Below, piece by piece: positions 1 to 9,162 of a DNA stretch of 64,000 nucleotides. Location of the stretch: NCBI GenBank assembly GCA_965226755.1, contig CBDDDT010000006.1:62001-126000 (forward strand). Reading direction: 5' to 3'. Numbering within the stretch: the stretch's first letter is position 1; each line of letters begins with the position of its first letter. This stretch comes from Bog-113 sp965226755 (GTDB lineage Bacteria > Acidobacteriota > Terriglobia > Bryobacterales > Bryobacteraceae). The position numbers and the translations under genes are program-made. The notes beneath the pieces were generated by a model. It saw only the letters and a program-made list of their open reading frames with translations, ran no database searches and had not been told where the DNA came from.

Positions 1-709
1 TCACTTCCTGGACTTCATTCGAACCGAGCGTTAGGTTGGATGCACCGGAATTGTTGATATTGAAATAGGGATCCATGTTGTTCTCGCCGTTGGTAGTGAA
101 CAGGTTTGAAGTGCCGGGCAACCCGTTGACGGTGAAATTGCCGAATCCGCTCATTCCTGGAGGCGCGACGTTGAGGAGAGCGCCGGGCGCGGTGAAGGCG
201 ATGTTGGTCATATCGCCGCCCCCGCTGGGCAACAGCTCCATCTGCTGCTGAGTGAAAGTGGTGACTTGGGACGGATCCTCCGTGACCAGCGGCGTGGCAT
301 CCGACACCTCGACGGTGGCGGCAGCTTGACCCACCTGAAGAACGAGACTCGCCGTGACCACACTTCCGACTGAAACCTCGACGGGTCGTTCGATCCTTTC
401 GAAGCCGCTGGCGGTCGTCGATACCTTGTAGCGGCCCGGTTTGAGAAGCGAAAACCGGAATTCACCCGAGTCGTTGGACGATGCGGTCTGATTGGAACCG
501 TTATCCAGATCGGTCAGTGTTACGGTGACGTTGGGAATGATGCCGCCGGTGGCGTCCGTGATGTTTCCGGAGACACCGCCGGTGGTCAGGGATTGTGCGT
601 GCATAGGAACGGAAGCTACAGACAGCAGCGCTCCAACGAACATCGCTGGTAGTATCGTGCCGAGGAGTAGCGCCGCGAGACAGAGTTTGGCGTTTCTTGA
701 AGCAATCAT
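1..709 (-). CDS. TonB-dependent receptor, N-terminal part (runs off window)
   Basis: Reading leftwards from the ATG at 709, the frame stays open to base 1, giving about 236 residues of a longer protein. Residues 1-39 form a signal peptide ending near MHAQS. A carboxypeptidase-like regulatory beta-sandwich follows (about 42-125), with the typical GGVSGNITDATGGIIPNVTV start, and then a plug-like region containing VEVSDATPLV and repeated Asn/Gly-rich stretches. Acidobacterial genomes carry many such Oar-like outer-membrane receptors, thought to import large substrates such as glycans or peptides. The substrate here cannot be told. The 3' part with the beta-barrel is outside the window. Confidence 0.85.
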   Translation of the reverse strand, partial: MIASRNAKLCLAALLLGTILPAMFVGALLSVASVPMHAQSLTTGGVSGNITDATGGIIPNVTVTLTDLDNGSNQTASSNDSGEFRFSLLKPGRYKVSTTASGFERIERPVEVSVGSVVTASLVLQVGQAAATVEVSDATPLVTEDPSQVTTFTQQQMELLPSGGGDMTNIAFTAPGALLNVAPPGMSGFGNFTVNGLPGTSNLFTTNGENNMDPYFNINNSGASNLTLGSNEVQEV

Positions 710-920
710 GCCGCTAAATTAGCGCTCATGGGCATGAGTTGGTTGGACTGATCCTCAGGCCGTTTGAACGATGCGACGGATTGCCGGTCTTAGCCGATGA
801 GCCGTTCTTATGCTGGCGCTGCTCTCGAGCGCTCCAGCAGGAAGAACTATCGCGGAGGCGGGCGAACGGAAGCGGGATCAGCAGACTTGGGCAGGCGAAC
901 TACAGTGGCGTGAATCGCTT

Positions 921-1643
921 TTAGTGATGTGCGCTGTGCGGCGCAGCGGTGCCATCCGACCAAAAAGCGACCGGGATCATGAAAATCGTCTCCGGCTCCG
1001 GCATATCGCGAAATTCGTCGTTAAAGAGCACTGGCGAACCGGCGAGGTTCGCGCCCCAGCTGGCCTCGCCTGTCGTGGGAACGTGGAACATCAGATGAGG
1101 ACACCATTGCCCGGCCGAATCGCCGAGATTCCCCATCTTCGACAACATGTAAGACATCGCGCCGGCCTCTGGCGCCGGCACTTCCTTCTTCGCCACGCTA
1201 GCTGCTATCATTCCACGAATCTGCGCCTTCGAGTACCCGGCTAACACCAGCTTCGTCCGGCTCAAAGTATAAGGAAGAACGGTTCTCACCGCCGGCGGGT
1301 TATAGCAGATCGGCCCGCGCATCTTAGGATTCCAAAACTCTGGACTGTCGAATGGCGACATCCACGATCGTTCCACCAGGCAGGTGAAGCCGCTCTTTCC
1401 GCTGACCGCGGTTCTGTAGCCGCCTTTCCCGAGAACAAGAATCACAGCATCTCGCGCGATTGCTTCTGGCGCCGCGCTTCGGGCCATTGCGATTTCAGCG
1501 CCGGAATCCGCCATCAGGTATTGCTCAACAGCAGCCATCCGAGGGTACTGTTGCGAAACAGTATTTCCTTGAGAGCTGGCGACAAGAATTGACACCAGTA
1601 GAGCGGATTGCAGAGAAGTTCTACCTGGACAAGCATTTTTCAT
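921..1643 (-). CDS. Secreted hypothetical protein
   Basis: A 240-aa protein if the second in-frame ATG (1643) is used, which leaves a normal signal peptide (MKNACPG, hydrophobic LLVSILVASS, cleavage near GNTV). The upstream ATG at 1658 would add five residues. The mature part has no motif I recognise. It has conserved-looking segments RDAVILVLGKGGY, CLVERSW and SPEFWNPKMRGPICYNP, and three cysteines. The pattern resembles hypothetical exported proteins common in Acidobacteria. It stands alone between the receptor gene and the two-component pair. The function is unknown. Confidence 0.6.
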   Translation of the reverse strand: MKNACPGRTSLQSALLVSILVASSQGNTVSQQYPRMAAVEQYLMADSGAEIAMARSAAPEAIARDAVILVLGKGGYRTAVSGKSGFTCLVERSWMSPFDSPEFWNPKMRGPICYNPPAVRTVLPYTLSRTKLVLAGYSKAQIRGMIAASVAKKEVPAPEAGAMSYMLSKMGNLGDSAGQWCPHLMFHVPTTGEASWGANLAGSPVLFNDEFRDMPEPETIFMIPVAFWSDGTAAPHSAHH

Positions 1644-1790
1644 CGAGAGGATCCCCATGTTCAGAAGTAGAGTAGCGTCAACCGGATTAGTTTGTCACTA
1701 TGATCCTTAGAGCGATAGAACAATGCGGTGAATTGCCGGTTTTGGTCGCTGGATCGGGCACGGAGAGGCAGCAATTGCGCTAGAATTCGC

Positions 1791-2861
1791 ATGGTGCGTG
1801 ATAATCCCCTGCGGCTGACTTCGTTTTGGCAGTTACAAATCCTGGGGTGGGTGTGTTTTTATGGTTGGACCCTCTTGGGATCGATTCCCGACCTTGTTCG
1901 GCGCTCGGGCGCCTTTCGCGAAAACACGGTGGTAGTCGGTTTACTGTTCCTCGGGAGTTGGGTATTGCATCCCGTTTGCAGGTGGCTGCTTCGGCGTTAC
2001 CCTTCCTGGCTCGCTTTTGAATGGCGGGCTTTTTGCGTGTCAGCAGCGATCGGAGCCGCAGCCGCGTTCGCGTTTGAACTGACGCTGACGGGCATTCACA
2101 ATCTGGATGCCGTGGACCTCGTCGGAAATTCGGCCCGGTTCCCTTTTTTGCTTTTCAGCTGGAGCAGTCTTTACTTCAGCATCAAGCATTGGAATTCATC
2201 GTCGCTGGAAAGGGAGCGCCTGTTGCGGGCGGAAGCCGAGGTTCGGGAGGCCAGGCTGCAAGCGTTGCGCTACCAGTTAAATCCGCACTTTCTCTTCAAC
2301 TCTCTGAATGCCGTCTCAACGCTCGTTCTGGATGGCGAAGCTTCCGCGGCTACGAAGATGTTGTCACAAATCGGGGACTTTCTGCGCACAAGCCTGAACA
2401 ACCAGGCCGCTTTGGAGGCGCCTCTGTTACAGGAGATGGCGTTTACGGAACAGTACATAGCAATCGAGAAAACCCGGCTGGGGGAGCGATTGCAAGTGAA
2501 GATAACGATAGCTCCAGACACGCTCGATGCTTTGGTGCCGGGCATGTTACTTCAGCCATTGGTCGAAAATGCCGTGCGCCACGGCGTGGCGTGCGTTGCA
2601 GAGGGCGGCAAAATTGCCATTGAGAGCGGGCTGCACGAGGGGCGATTACGAATTATCATCCGGAATTCGGGATGCCCAGGCCCTGGCAAACAAGGGGAAG
2701 GCGAGAATGGGATCGGCAAACGCAATATATCAGAACGGCTGCGGACATTGTACGGAAGCGATCATCAATTTTGGCTGGAGTGGCCGGAATCCGGCGGCTG
2801 CGTCGTCACCGTAGAACTACCTATCCGGAGGATCGGGTCGCAAGAGGTATCGCCATGCTAG
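1791..2861 (+). CDS. LytS-family sensor histidine kinase
   Basis: Membrane sensor kinase of the His_kinase/LytS family, about 356 aa from the ATG at 1791. An upstream in-frame start at 1728 would add 21 residues with no hydrophobic character. The N-terminal half has several hydrophobic segments (WVCFYGWTLL, VVGLLFLGSWVL, an Ala-rich helix, FPFLLFSWSSLYF). The phospho-acceptor box RYQLNPHFLFNSLNAVSTL follows, and then the ATPase N-box LQPLVENAVRHG and the glycine box ENGIGKRNISERL. It should phosphorylate the response regulator whose start codon overlaps its 3' end by 7 bases, so the two are almost certainly translationally coupled. The signal sensed is unknown. Confidence 0.9.
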   Translation: MVRDNPLRLTSFWQLQILGWVCFYGWTLLGSIPDLVRRSGAFRENTVVVGLLFLGSWVLHPVCRWLLRRYPSWLAFEWRAFCVSAAIGAAAAFAFELTLTGIHNLDAVDLVGNSARFPFLLFSWSSLYFSIKHWNSSSLERERLLRAEAEVREARLQALRYQLNPHFLFNSLNAVSTLVLDGEASAATKMLSQIGDFLRTSLNNQAALEAPLLQEMAFTEQYIAIEKTRLGERLQVKITIAPDTLDALVPGMLLQPLVENAVRHGVACVAEGGKIAIESGLHEGRLRIIIRNSGCPGPGKQGEGENGIGKRNISERLRTLYGSDHQFWLEWPESGGCVVTVELPIRRIGSQEVSPC

Positions 2862-3613
2862 CACTTATCGTGGATGACGAGCCATTGGCTCGCCGCGGGG
2901 TTGTTCTCAGGCTGCGGAAGTTCAAGGATGTCGAGATCGTCGGTCAATGCGGGGATGGCGTATCCGCGGTCGAGAAAATACTCGACCTTTCACCCGACCT
3001 GGTCTTCCTGGATGTGCAGATGCCGGGAATGGACGGTTTCGAGGTCTTGCGCGCAGTGCCGAGCGAAAAGCTGCCGAACGTAATCTTTTTGACCGCATAC
3101 GAACAGCACGCGCTGCACGCATTCGAGGTCCACGCCTTGGACTACCTCCTGAAGCCGGTTGACGATGAGCGCTTTGCGGCCGCTATCGGCCGGGCTCGAA
3201 AGCTTCTCGATTCATCGTTGAAGACGCGGATGGCTGAGCGCGTTTTGCAGATGCTCGATCAGACGCAGGAAAAATTCGTCTCCCGTTTCACCGTGCAAAC
3301 CGGCCCTCGCATACAGATTGTTCAAGCGGACGATGTGGAATGGATCGGAGCGGCCGGGGATTATGCCGAACTGCACGCCCATGGTCGCGCGTACCTGGTG
3401 CGCGAAACTATGGCTTCGCTGGAGCAGAGGCTCAACCCGGCGAATTTTCTTCGCATCCACCGTTCCCGAATCGTGCAGGCGGGGAACATCGTGGAGTTGC
3501 GCTCCATCGAGAACCGGGAGTTCATTGTTCGGCTTTCAGATGGCTCCGAACACCGCTCCAGCCGCACCCACGCGAACCGCTTGGAACGATGGTTGTCATG
3601 CGAAGGGCAATGA
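2855..3613 (+). CDS. LytTR-family response regulator
   Basis: A 252-aa regulator. The ATG at 2855 overlaps the stop of the kinase gene (ATGCTAG) and begins directly with the receiver domain (MLALIVDDEPLARR). Acidic pocket, phospho-acceptor Asp in LVFLDVQMPG, and conserved Lys in YLLKPVD are all present. The C-terminal part (about 145-250) is a LytTR DNA-binding domain: VEWIGAAGDYAELH, RETMASLEQRL and FLRIHRSRIV are characteristic. With the adjacent kinase it forms a LytS/LytR-type system. Target genes are not evident. The frame can be read further upstream, but that stretch lies inside the kinase gene and has no homology. Confidence 0.92.
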   Translation: MLALIVDDEPLARRGVVLRLRKFKDVEIVGQCGDGVSAVEKILDLSPDLVFLDVQMPGMDGFEVLRAVPSEKLPNVIFLTAYEQHALHAFEVHALDYLLKPVDDERFAAAIGRARKLLDSSLKTRMAERVLQMLDQTQEKFVSRFTVQTGPRIQIVQADDVEWIGAAGDYAELHAHGRAYLVRETMASLEQRLNPANFLRIHRSRIVQAGNIVELRSIENREFIVRLSDGSEHRSSRTHANRLERWLSCEGQ

Positions 3614-3639
3614 CGTTGCTTGCCCTCGAACCCGCTCTC

Positions 3640-3780
3640 ACGCTCTTCGCATTTCGTCGTGACGGACCCTTCTGCAGCTCTGCGAACTCGCAGATTTTGG
3701 AGCAAGCGAACCAGGCCCTTGGAAGTCTCGATGGATTAGCATCCGTCCTGCCCGATCTATCTTTGGCTCTGAGCAGGAAT
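3640..3780 (+). pseudogene. Possible remnant of a Fic-protein N-terminal domain
   Basis: The segment at about 3690-3760 translates to ILEQANQALGSLDGLASVLP. This is close to the (L)LxxAxxALGxLDGLxxLLPD signature that opens many Fic/DOC AMP-transferase proteins (Fic_N). The expected next part (a RKEAVLSSQIEGTQ-type motif) and the Fic core HPFxxGNGR are absent, and the frame stops at 3867. It lies in roughly 1 kb of apparently decayed DNA. The assignment rests on one short motif and could be chance. Confidence 0.3.
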
Positions 3781-4093
3781 TCGGAGTACTTCCACGCCCT
3801 CGTAGGCATGTTCGAACAGGCTCTCAGGTCATTGGGCAACTACCTCCGCCAGACCGCGACGTTCTGATCGCCCGTCTCGATCGCATACGCGCCATCGGCC
3901 ACAACTCGGCTATGTCGGCGACGACATGGCTTCCCTGCTATTCCACCACTTGAGCGCAGTGCGTTCGGCCAATTGCATATCGTTTCCCGTGCGATGCGCA
4001 CCGCTATCCTGCCGGCAGCGATGTAACGCCGAGTCGGATGTGTTCGATACGATTCTTGCCGCTGCGCAGCCGTCTCCGGGCTTAGCTTGCGCT

Positions 4094-4409
4094 GCCGCCC
4101 ACGCATATGTCGGGCTGATCACGGGAGGCCGCTACGGCGAGATCGGCTCCTATTTTCTTCCAACGCGATCTTCTTGTCTCCCGACGCCAACATCTATCAT
4201 GGCCAGGCGGAGATAACCTGCTTCTACAGCAACTTCCTAAGTCAAGTTCAGTCCGCCATCATTCCGTTGAGCTTCGAGGGCAACAAATGCATCATGGAGC
4301 TTGCAGAATGCACGACCCGGACGGCAAATTTGGCTTGGGCGCCATCGACCATTTCACGGTCGATGTTTCGGGAAAGATCTCGCGGATGGTGGTCAGCGCA
4401 AGAATCAGC
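4094..4409 (+). pseudogene. SnoaL/NTF2-like protein, frameshifted
   Basis: Three consecutive frames together give a SnoaL-like fold. Frame one reads YVGLITGGRYGEIGSYF (to about 4156). Frame two reads AIFLSPDANIYHGQAEITCF and then FEGNKCIMELAE (about 4160-4310). Frame three reads DPDGKFGLGAIDHFTVDVSG and KISRMVVSAR (about 4312-4409). This matches the usual order in these small cyclase/isomerase-like proteins: an active-site strand, a Y-x-G-x-x-E-I helix, and a C-terminal DHFxVDxxGKI strand. Two frameshifts, near 4150-4160 and 4300-4315, mean no intact product is expected. No convincing start codon was found. The bases up to 4642 contain nothing I recognise. Confidence 0.6.
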
Positions 4410-4642
4410 CTCACCTTAAAGACGTCTCCGGCCGGAAGAGTGCGCGAATCTGTCAGTCCCTCGCGCTCTTCGGCAGTCAACCAATTACCGCCGGACAGGT
4501 TCTCATACAAACCCAGGCATGCCCGGTCTTTATGGTTACACTATCATTGAAACAGTCCACTCCGAGGTGTCTTCATAAAGCTACGCGGTTGATTGGAAGG
4601 ACGCCAAGAAGACAGGTGAGCCTCGCCAAAGCCCCGACCGGC

Positions 4643-6019
4643 TTATCGAGTGGGTGTCGGGCCGGCCGATGCGGACTGAGTTTCATTCTTTGCTTTCGGA
4701 TCCAAATAGACTTTCGCCTCCACCGACATGCCCGGGCGCAGACGGTTGTAGTTTGGCTGCTTCGGGTCCAGGCTGATTCGGAGCGGCAGCCGCTGCACCA
4801 CTTTCACGTAATTGCCGGTAGCGTCTTCGGGTGGGAAAAGACTCGTCCGATCTCCGGTCGCGGCTGGCATGTACTCTAACTTGCCCTCGAACGACTGGCT
4901 AAGCGAATCCACCTGAACGGTGACGCGCTGGCCGGTGTGCATTTTGCGCAGTTGCGTCTCTTTGAAATTGGCCGTAGCCCAAATGTTTTGCGTCTGCACG
5001 ATCACGGCAAGCTGCTGAGCGATGGCGACTCTGCCCCCCACCTCGGCGCTTCGCTGCGAAGCAATTCCGTCCACCGGCGAGACGATGTGGCAATAGCTCA
5101 AATTGAGAAGCGCCATTTCTAACTGCGCTTTGGCGGAGGCGGCGTTGGCCGCGTACGAGGTGATATCGGCCTTTTTGATGGCCACTTGGCGCGGTGCATT
5201 CTGAGAGTCCTCCTGGAGTTTGGCCTGTTGCTGCTGCAATTGCGCGCGCCGCGAATCCACCACCTTCCGCGACGATTCGGCGGCGGAGCGGTCGGCCTCC
5301 ACGGTCGCCTCCTGCGCCGCGGCAGTGGCAACATATTGATCAAAGTCGGAGAGAGCAAGTTCGTGCTTAACGGCGAGTTCCCGATAGCGCACCAGATCGG
5401 ACTGGCTTTTGCGACTGATGGCTTCCGCCTGGCGCAGTGTGGCGATATTGCTGTCGTAGGTATACTGCGCTGAGGCAATGGAGGCCTCGGCATTGAGAAC
5501 CGCCCCCGTGTCCGAGCTGACGTTGCTGGTGTTGGAGCTTTGTTGGATCGGCACGTTGGGATTCTGGGCTTGCAACTGAGCCAGCGCCTGCTCATACTTC
5601 GCGCGATCCTGATCGAGCGAGGCCTGGTAATCGCGGGGGTCGAGATCCACGAGGGTGTCGCCAGCCTTCACCGGCTGATCGTTCTCGACATAAACGGCCT
5701 TCACGGTCCCGGCCACGCGAGAAGCGATGGGGTTGAGATGTCCATCGATCTGCGCGTCGTCAGTGGATTCGTAAGTCAACGAGTGCAGATAAAACAACAC
5801 TCCCGCGACCAGGATCCCAACGCAGGCAATTACGCCGATGAGGATGAGAACGAACCTCTTCGCGGGGTTAACCGGCTTTTTTTCAGCCTCCGGTTTCTTT
5901 TCGTCTTCGGGCTTTGTCTCGCCATCGAGCTTCTTCTTTTTGTCCGCTTTGCCCGCGACCTGCTGGTCAGGCTGCGCGCCATTCTTGTTTGTCGCCTGTT
6001 CCTGTTCGTCTACGGGCAT
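4643..6019 (-). CDS. EmrA/HlyD-type membrane fusion protein
   Basis: A 458-aa periplasmic adaptor of the EmrA/HlyD family. A highly charged Lys/Glu-rich cytoplasmic tail (about 1-50) precedes one transmembrane helix (FVLILIGVIACVGILVAGVLF). A lipoyl/barrel-sandwich half (TYESTDDAQIDGHLNPIASR, then VYVENDQPVKAGDTLVDLD), a long coiled coil, and the second lipoyl half (IVSPVDGIASQRSAEVGGRV) follow. It should link the inner-membrane transporter to the TolC-like channel in drug or metabolite export. It is the last gene of a tight leftward operon after the MFS and TolC genes, with only 2 bases between it and tolC. The nearby downstream region is decayed. Confidence 0.93.
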   Translation of the reverse strand: MPVDEQEQATNKNGAQPDQQVAGKADKKKKLDGETKPEDEKKPEAEKKPVNPAKRFVLILIGVIACVGILVAGVLFYLHSLTYESTDDAQIDGHLNPIASRVAGTVKAVYVENDQPVKAGDTLVDLDPRDYQASLDQDRAKYEQALAQLQAQNPNVPIQQSSNTSNVSSDTGAVLNAEASIASAQYTYDSNIATLRQAEAISRKSQSDLVRYRELAVKHELALSDFDQYVATAAAQEATVEADRSAAESSRKVVDSRRAQLQQQQAKLQEDSQNAPRQVAIKKADITSYAANAASAKAQLEMALLNLSYCHIVSPVDGIASQRSAEVGGRVAIAQQLAVIVQTQNIWATANFKETQLRKMHTGQRVTVQVDSLSQSFEGKLEYMPAATGDRTSLFPPEDATGNYVKVVQRLPLRISLDPKQPNYNRLRPGMSVEAKVYLDPKAKNETQSASAGPTPTR

Positions 6020-6021
6020 GG

Positions 6022-7563
6022 TCAGTTTCCTTTCAACATTTTGGGGATGAATTGTTCGGCCTGGCCGGTTGCCTGGGCGAAGGCGATGCGGGCGAGACTG
6101 AGAGAAAACAGAGTGCTGATGTAGTCCTGTTCGGCGGCGGCCACTGTCTCCTCAGATTGCACCACCTCCACCGAATTGGTCACGCCGGAGGCAAAGCGAT
6201 CTACCGATTGCGTGAGCGTCTCAGCGGCGAGCCGGCGATTCTCCTGCGCTACCTTGATCTGTTCCGAAGCCACTTGCAGATTGACATAGACCTGCCGCAC
6301 GTTCAGATCCACCGCCGCCTTCAGATCGTCATAGCGAGCCTGCAAGTTGCTGAAGTTGGCATCGGCCTGGTCGATGTCGGACCTGACGCGGCCGCCATCG
6401 AAGATGTGGATATTCACGCCGGCCGAGACCTGATACGCGGTCACGCCTTTGTTCGGGTTGATGCCTTCCAGGCCATAGTAACCGTTGACGCTCAAGGAAG
6501 GGAGATATTCGGCTTTCGATGCACGGCGCGCCTCCGTCGCGGCTTTCAATTTCAGGCGAGCGGCCTTGAGATCGGGGCGCGAGTCAAGCGCGGCCCGGAG
6601 GGCGTCATCGAGCGTAGCGGCGTCTGCAACCTGCACGGGCAAGTCTTCGCTGAGGATCAGCATCTGCCCGGCGGGCAGGCCGATCAGGCGAGCGAGTTGC
6701 ATCGACTCCTTCTGCAGGTCTCCGCGCAAACCGCTGAGCCGCTGCTGCTCCGTGCGCAACTCGACGAGGCTTTTATTGCTATCGATGATGGTTTTGGTTC
6801 CGGCGAGATACTGATCGTTGGCGAGCTTATAGCTTGCATCGGACTGCTTGACCTGCGCCTCCTCCGACAACACACTGACCTTGTCCGCGATGACGCGGAG
6901 GTATTCGCCGCCGACGGCGAGGACGACGAGTTCGCGCGAATTGGCCGCGGTCATTCGCTCCGCATCGAGCGACGCTTGCGATTGGCGGAGATTGTGGAGC
7001 GCGGTGAGGCTAAGGGTTTCATCCAGGTTGCCCAGCGCTCTGTAGTAATGAAAAGGCCCGACGTTGGTGGGAAGGCTGATGCCTGCGCCAAACACGCCGC
7101 CGCTGAGGCCCTCGGTCTGCAGGTCGACCTTCGCGCTTGTCTCGTCGATCGTCGCATAGATGTTCGGCAGCATCTGACTTAAAGCGGCCAGGCGCTGCGC
7201 GCGCGCAACCCTGACTTCAATGCCGGCGGCGACGCCGCCGAGGTTGTACTGAAGACCGCGGCGTACCGCGTCGGCAATGGTGAGGGTAAGCGGCGCTTGA
7301 CCCATCTTCGGACCGGGGACGCTGCCAAGATAGTCGCCCGAAATATTGATGGTGCTGTTGAGCGTGTTCACGGTGGAAGTGTTGCCTGCGCTGCCGCTGG
7401 TGTACTGCTGCGCTGCGACGGACCCGCTGGTTTGCGGCACTGTCGTCTGCTGCGCTTTCGGCGTCGCTGGCCCGCCGGAGACTGTCTGCGCCATGCCCTT
7501 CCCGCAGAGGAGTAAGGCGGAATAAATCGTAAGAGCAGAAAAGCGGAGTTGCCGCTGGTTCAT
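6022..7563 (-). CDS. TolC-family outer-membrane efflux protein
   Basis: A 513-aa outer-membrane factor with a signal peptide (MNQRQLRFSALTIYSALLLC, cleavage near GMAQT), a Thr/Ser/Ala-rich linker to about residue 75, and then the two TolC repeats. Typical marks are the start of the first repeat (LTLTIADAVRRGLQYN) and the second-repeat pattern ALDSRPDLKAARLKLKAATE. It should form the trimeric exit duct for the EmrA/EmrB-type pump whose genes flank it. Spacing is 15 bases from the MFS gene and 2 from the adaptor, so one transcript is likely. Confidence 0.93.
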   Translation of the reverse strand: MNQRQLRFSALTIYSALLLCGKGMAQTVSGGPATPKAQQTTVPQTSGSVAAQQYTSGSAGNTSTVNTLNSTINISGDYLGSVPGPKMGQAPLTLTIADAVRRGLQYNLGGVAAGIEVRVARAQRLAALSQMLPNIYATIDETSAKVDLQTEGLSGGVFGAGISLPTNVGPFHYYRALGNLDETLSLTALHNLRQSQASLDAERMTAANSRELVVLAVGGEYLRVIADKVSVLSEEAQVKQSDASYKLANDQYLAGTKTIIDSNKSLVELRTEQQRLSGLRGDLQKESMQLARLIGLPAGQMLILSEDLPVQVADAATLDDALRAALDSRPDLKAARLKLKAATEARRASKAEYLPSLSVNGYYGLEGINPNKGVTAYQVSAGVNIHIFDGGRVRSDIDQADANFSNLQARYDDLKAAVDLNVRQVYVNLQVASEQIKVAQENRRLAAETLTQSVDRFASGVTNSVEVVQSEETVAAAEQDYISTLFSLSLARIAFAQATGQAEQFIPKMLKGN

Positions 7564-7578
7564 ATGTGTTGTCCTTTC

Positions 7579-9162
7579 CTACTCCGCACCGGCGGGCGCG
7601 CCCTCGCCGGGCTTGTTCTTGCTCAAAAACAGGGCGCAAGCGATCATGGCGAGGGACAACCACGCCAACATGCGGTAAATATCCACGTAACCCTGGCCGG
7701 AGGCTTGCCGGTTTAGTTCCTTGTAGATCTCTCCGCGTGCCATGGCTGCGGCTCCCGGACCGCCGGTGACGGCGCTGTAAGACTGCGTCAGCGAGTTCAG
7801 GTGATTGGAGTAGGCCGGATTCGAAAGATTCATGGCGTCCGCCATCCGCGCCTCATGGAAGAGTGTGCGATTGGTGACGATGGCAGAGGTGCCGGAGATG
7901 AAGATGCTGCCTCCGACGTTGCGGGCGAAGTTGATGATGCCGGCCACCTGATTACTCGCTTCCTTGGGGAGACCGACATAGGCGGCATTGGTGATGGCGA
8001 CGAAACACAAAGGAATGGGAGCCACTTGGAGTATGCGCAGCCACGTAGAATTTCCAAAGGTCATGTTGACGTTGAGGTGCGTGGAGGTGTAGTAGAACGC
8101 AAATGCAAAGAAGGCGAAGCCGCCGGCGGCAAGATTCCGCGCCGGGAACTTGCCGGCGGCGATGCCGGCCAAAGGCATGATGATTAAAAGCACCACGCCT
8201 CCGCCGGTAAGCGCCTCTCCAGCAAGCGTGGCGGTGTAGCTCAAGAGTGCCTGGGAAAATTGCGGCTGAAGCGTGGTGGAGGCGTTCAGCACGCCGCCGA
8301 CAAGAATCATCAACATGGCGCAGATGGCAAAATTCTTGTGCTTGAAGAGCTTCACATTCATGACCGGATTCTTGGCCAGCCACTCGCGCCAGATCAGGCC
8401 GATCATGCCCACAACGAAGCCGATGCCGCACACGCGCACCAGATTCGAAGCGAACCAGGCGTCCTCTTCGCCCTTGTCGAGCATGATCTGCATGCCCGCC
8501 ATGGCGATAGTCAGGAAGCCAAGGCCCACGTAGTCGAGCCGCCAAAAGTTAGTACGGTCGCTCTTGATCCACGGAGGGTCTTCGACAAGCCGGCTGACCA
8601 GTCCGAAAGCCAGAATACCCACCGGAACATTGAGGTAGAAGATCCAGTGCCACGAATAGTTATCCGTGATCCAGCCGCCTACGGTAGGGCCGATGGATGG
8701 CGCCAGGACGGTGACCAGACCGTAGAGCGCGAACGCCTGGCCGCGCCGCTTCTCCTCGAAGGAATCTGCCATAATCGCCTGTGCCATGGGCTGCAGGCCG
8801 CCGCCGCCTGCCCCTTGAATCACGCGAGAGAGCAGCAGGATGGGCATCGACTGAGCGATCCCACAAAGGAAACTTGCCACCGTGAAGATGACGATGCACA
8901 GCAGGAAGAAATTCTTGCGCCCCAAAACGCTGGAAGCCCAGCCGCCCATGGGCAGGACAATCGCGTTCGATACTAGATAGCTGGTGAGAACCCAGGTGCC
9001 CTCATCCGTGCTGGCGCCTAGGCTGCCGGAGATGTGCGGCAGCGCGACGTTCGCGATGGAGGTGTCGAGCACCTCCATAAACGCCGCCAGCGCCACCGTG
9101 GACGCAATGATCCACGGATTGACCTTCGGCTTCCATTGACTATCGGGAGACGCCTGTTCCAT
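7579..9162 (-). CDS. DHA2 (EmrB/QacA) MFS multidrug transporter
   Basis: A 527-aa 14-helix major facilitator of the DHA2 family from the ATG at 9162. A longer reading begins 14 codons upstream but lies inside the truncated gnd gene. Helix 1 carries the family motif LDTSIANVALPHISG. Helix 4 has LLSRVIQGAGGGGLQPMAQ, and helix 5 has the antiporter-type VLAPSIGPTVGGWI. The C-terminus ends LSKNKPGEGAPAGAE. It is probably a proton-driven exporter coupled through the adaptor and TolC genes downstream to span both membranes. The substrate is unknown. The gene starts 23 bases inside the end of the gnd fragment. Confidence 0.93.
   Translation of the reverse strand: MEQASPDSQWKPKVNPWIIASTVALAAFMEVLDTSIANVALPHISGSLGASTDEGTWVLTSYLVSNAIVLPMGGWASSVLGRKNFFLLCIVIFTVASFLCGIAQSMPILLLSRVIQGAGGGGLQPMAQAIMADSFEEKRRGQAFALYGLVTVLAPSIGPTVGGWITDNYSWHWIFYLNVPVGILAFGLVSRLVEDPPWIKSDRTNFWRLDYVGLGFLTIAMAGMQIMLDKGEEDAWFASNLVRVCGIGFVVGMIGLIWREWLAKNPVMNVKLFKHKNFAICAMLMILVGGVLNASTTLQPQFSQALLSYTATLAGEALTGGGVVLLIIMPLAGIAAGKFPARNLAAGGFAFFAFAFYYTSTHLNVNMTFGNSTWLRILQVAPIPLCFVAITNAAYVGLPKEASNQVAGIINFARNVGGSIFISGTSAIVTNRTLFHEARMADAMNLSNPAYSNHLNSLTQSYSAVTGGPGAAAMARGEIYKELNRQASGQGYVDIYRMLAWLSLAMIACALFLSKNKPGEGAPAGAE

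Noticed and set aside
5914..7182. 422-codon frame antisense to the TolC gene
   Set aside because: Shadow of the tolC and adaptor genes; low-complexity translation without conserved domains.
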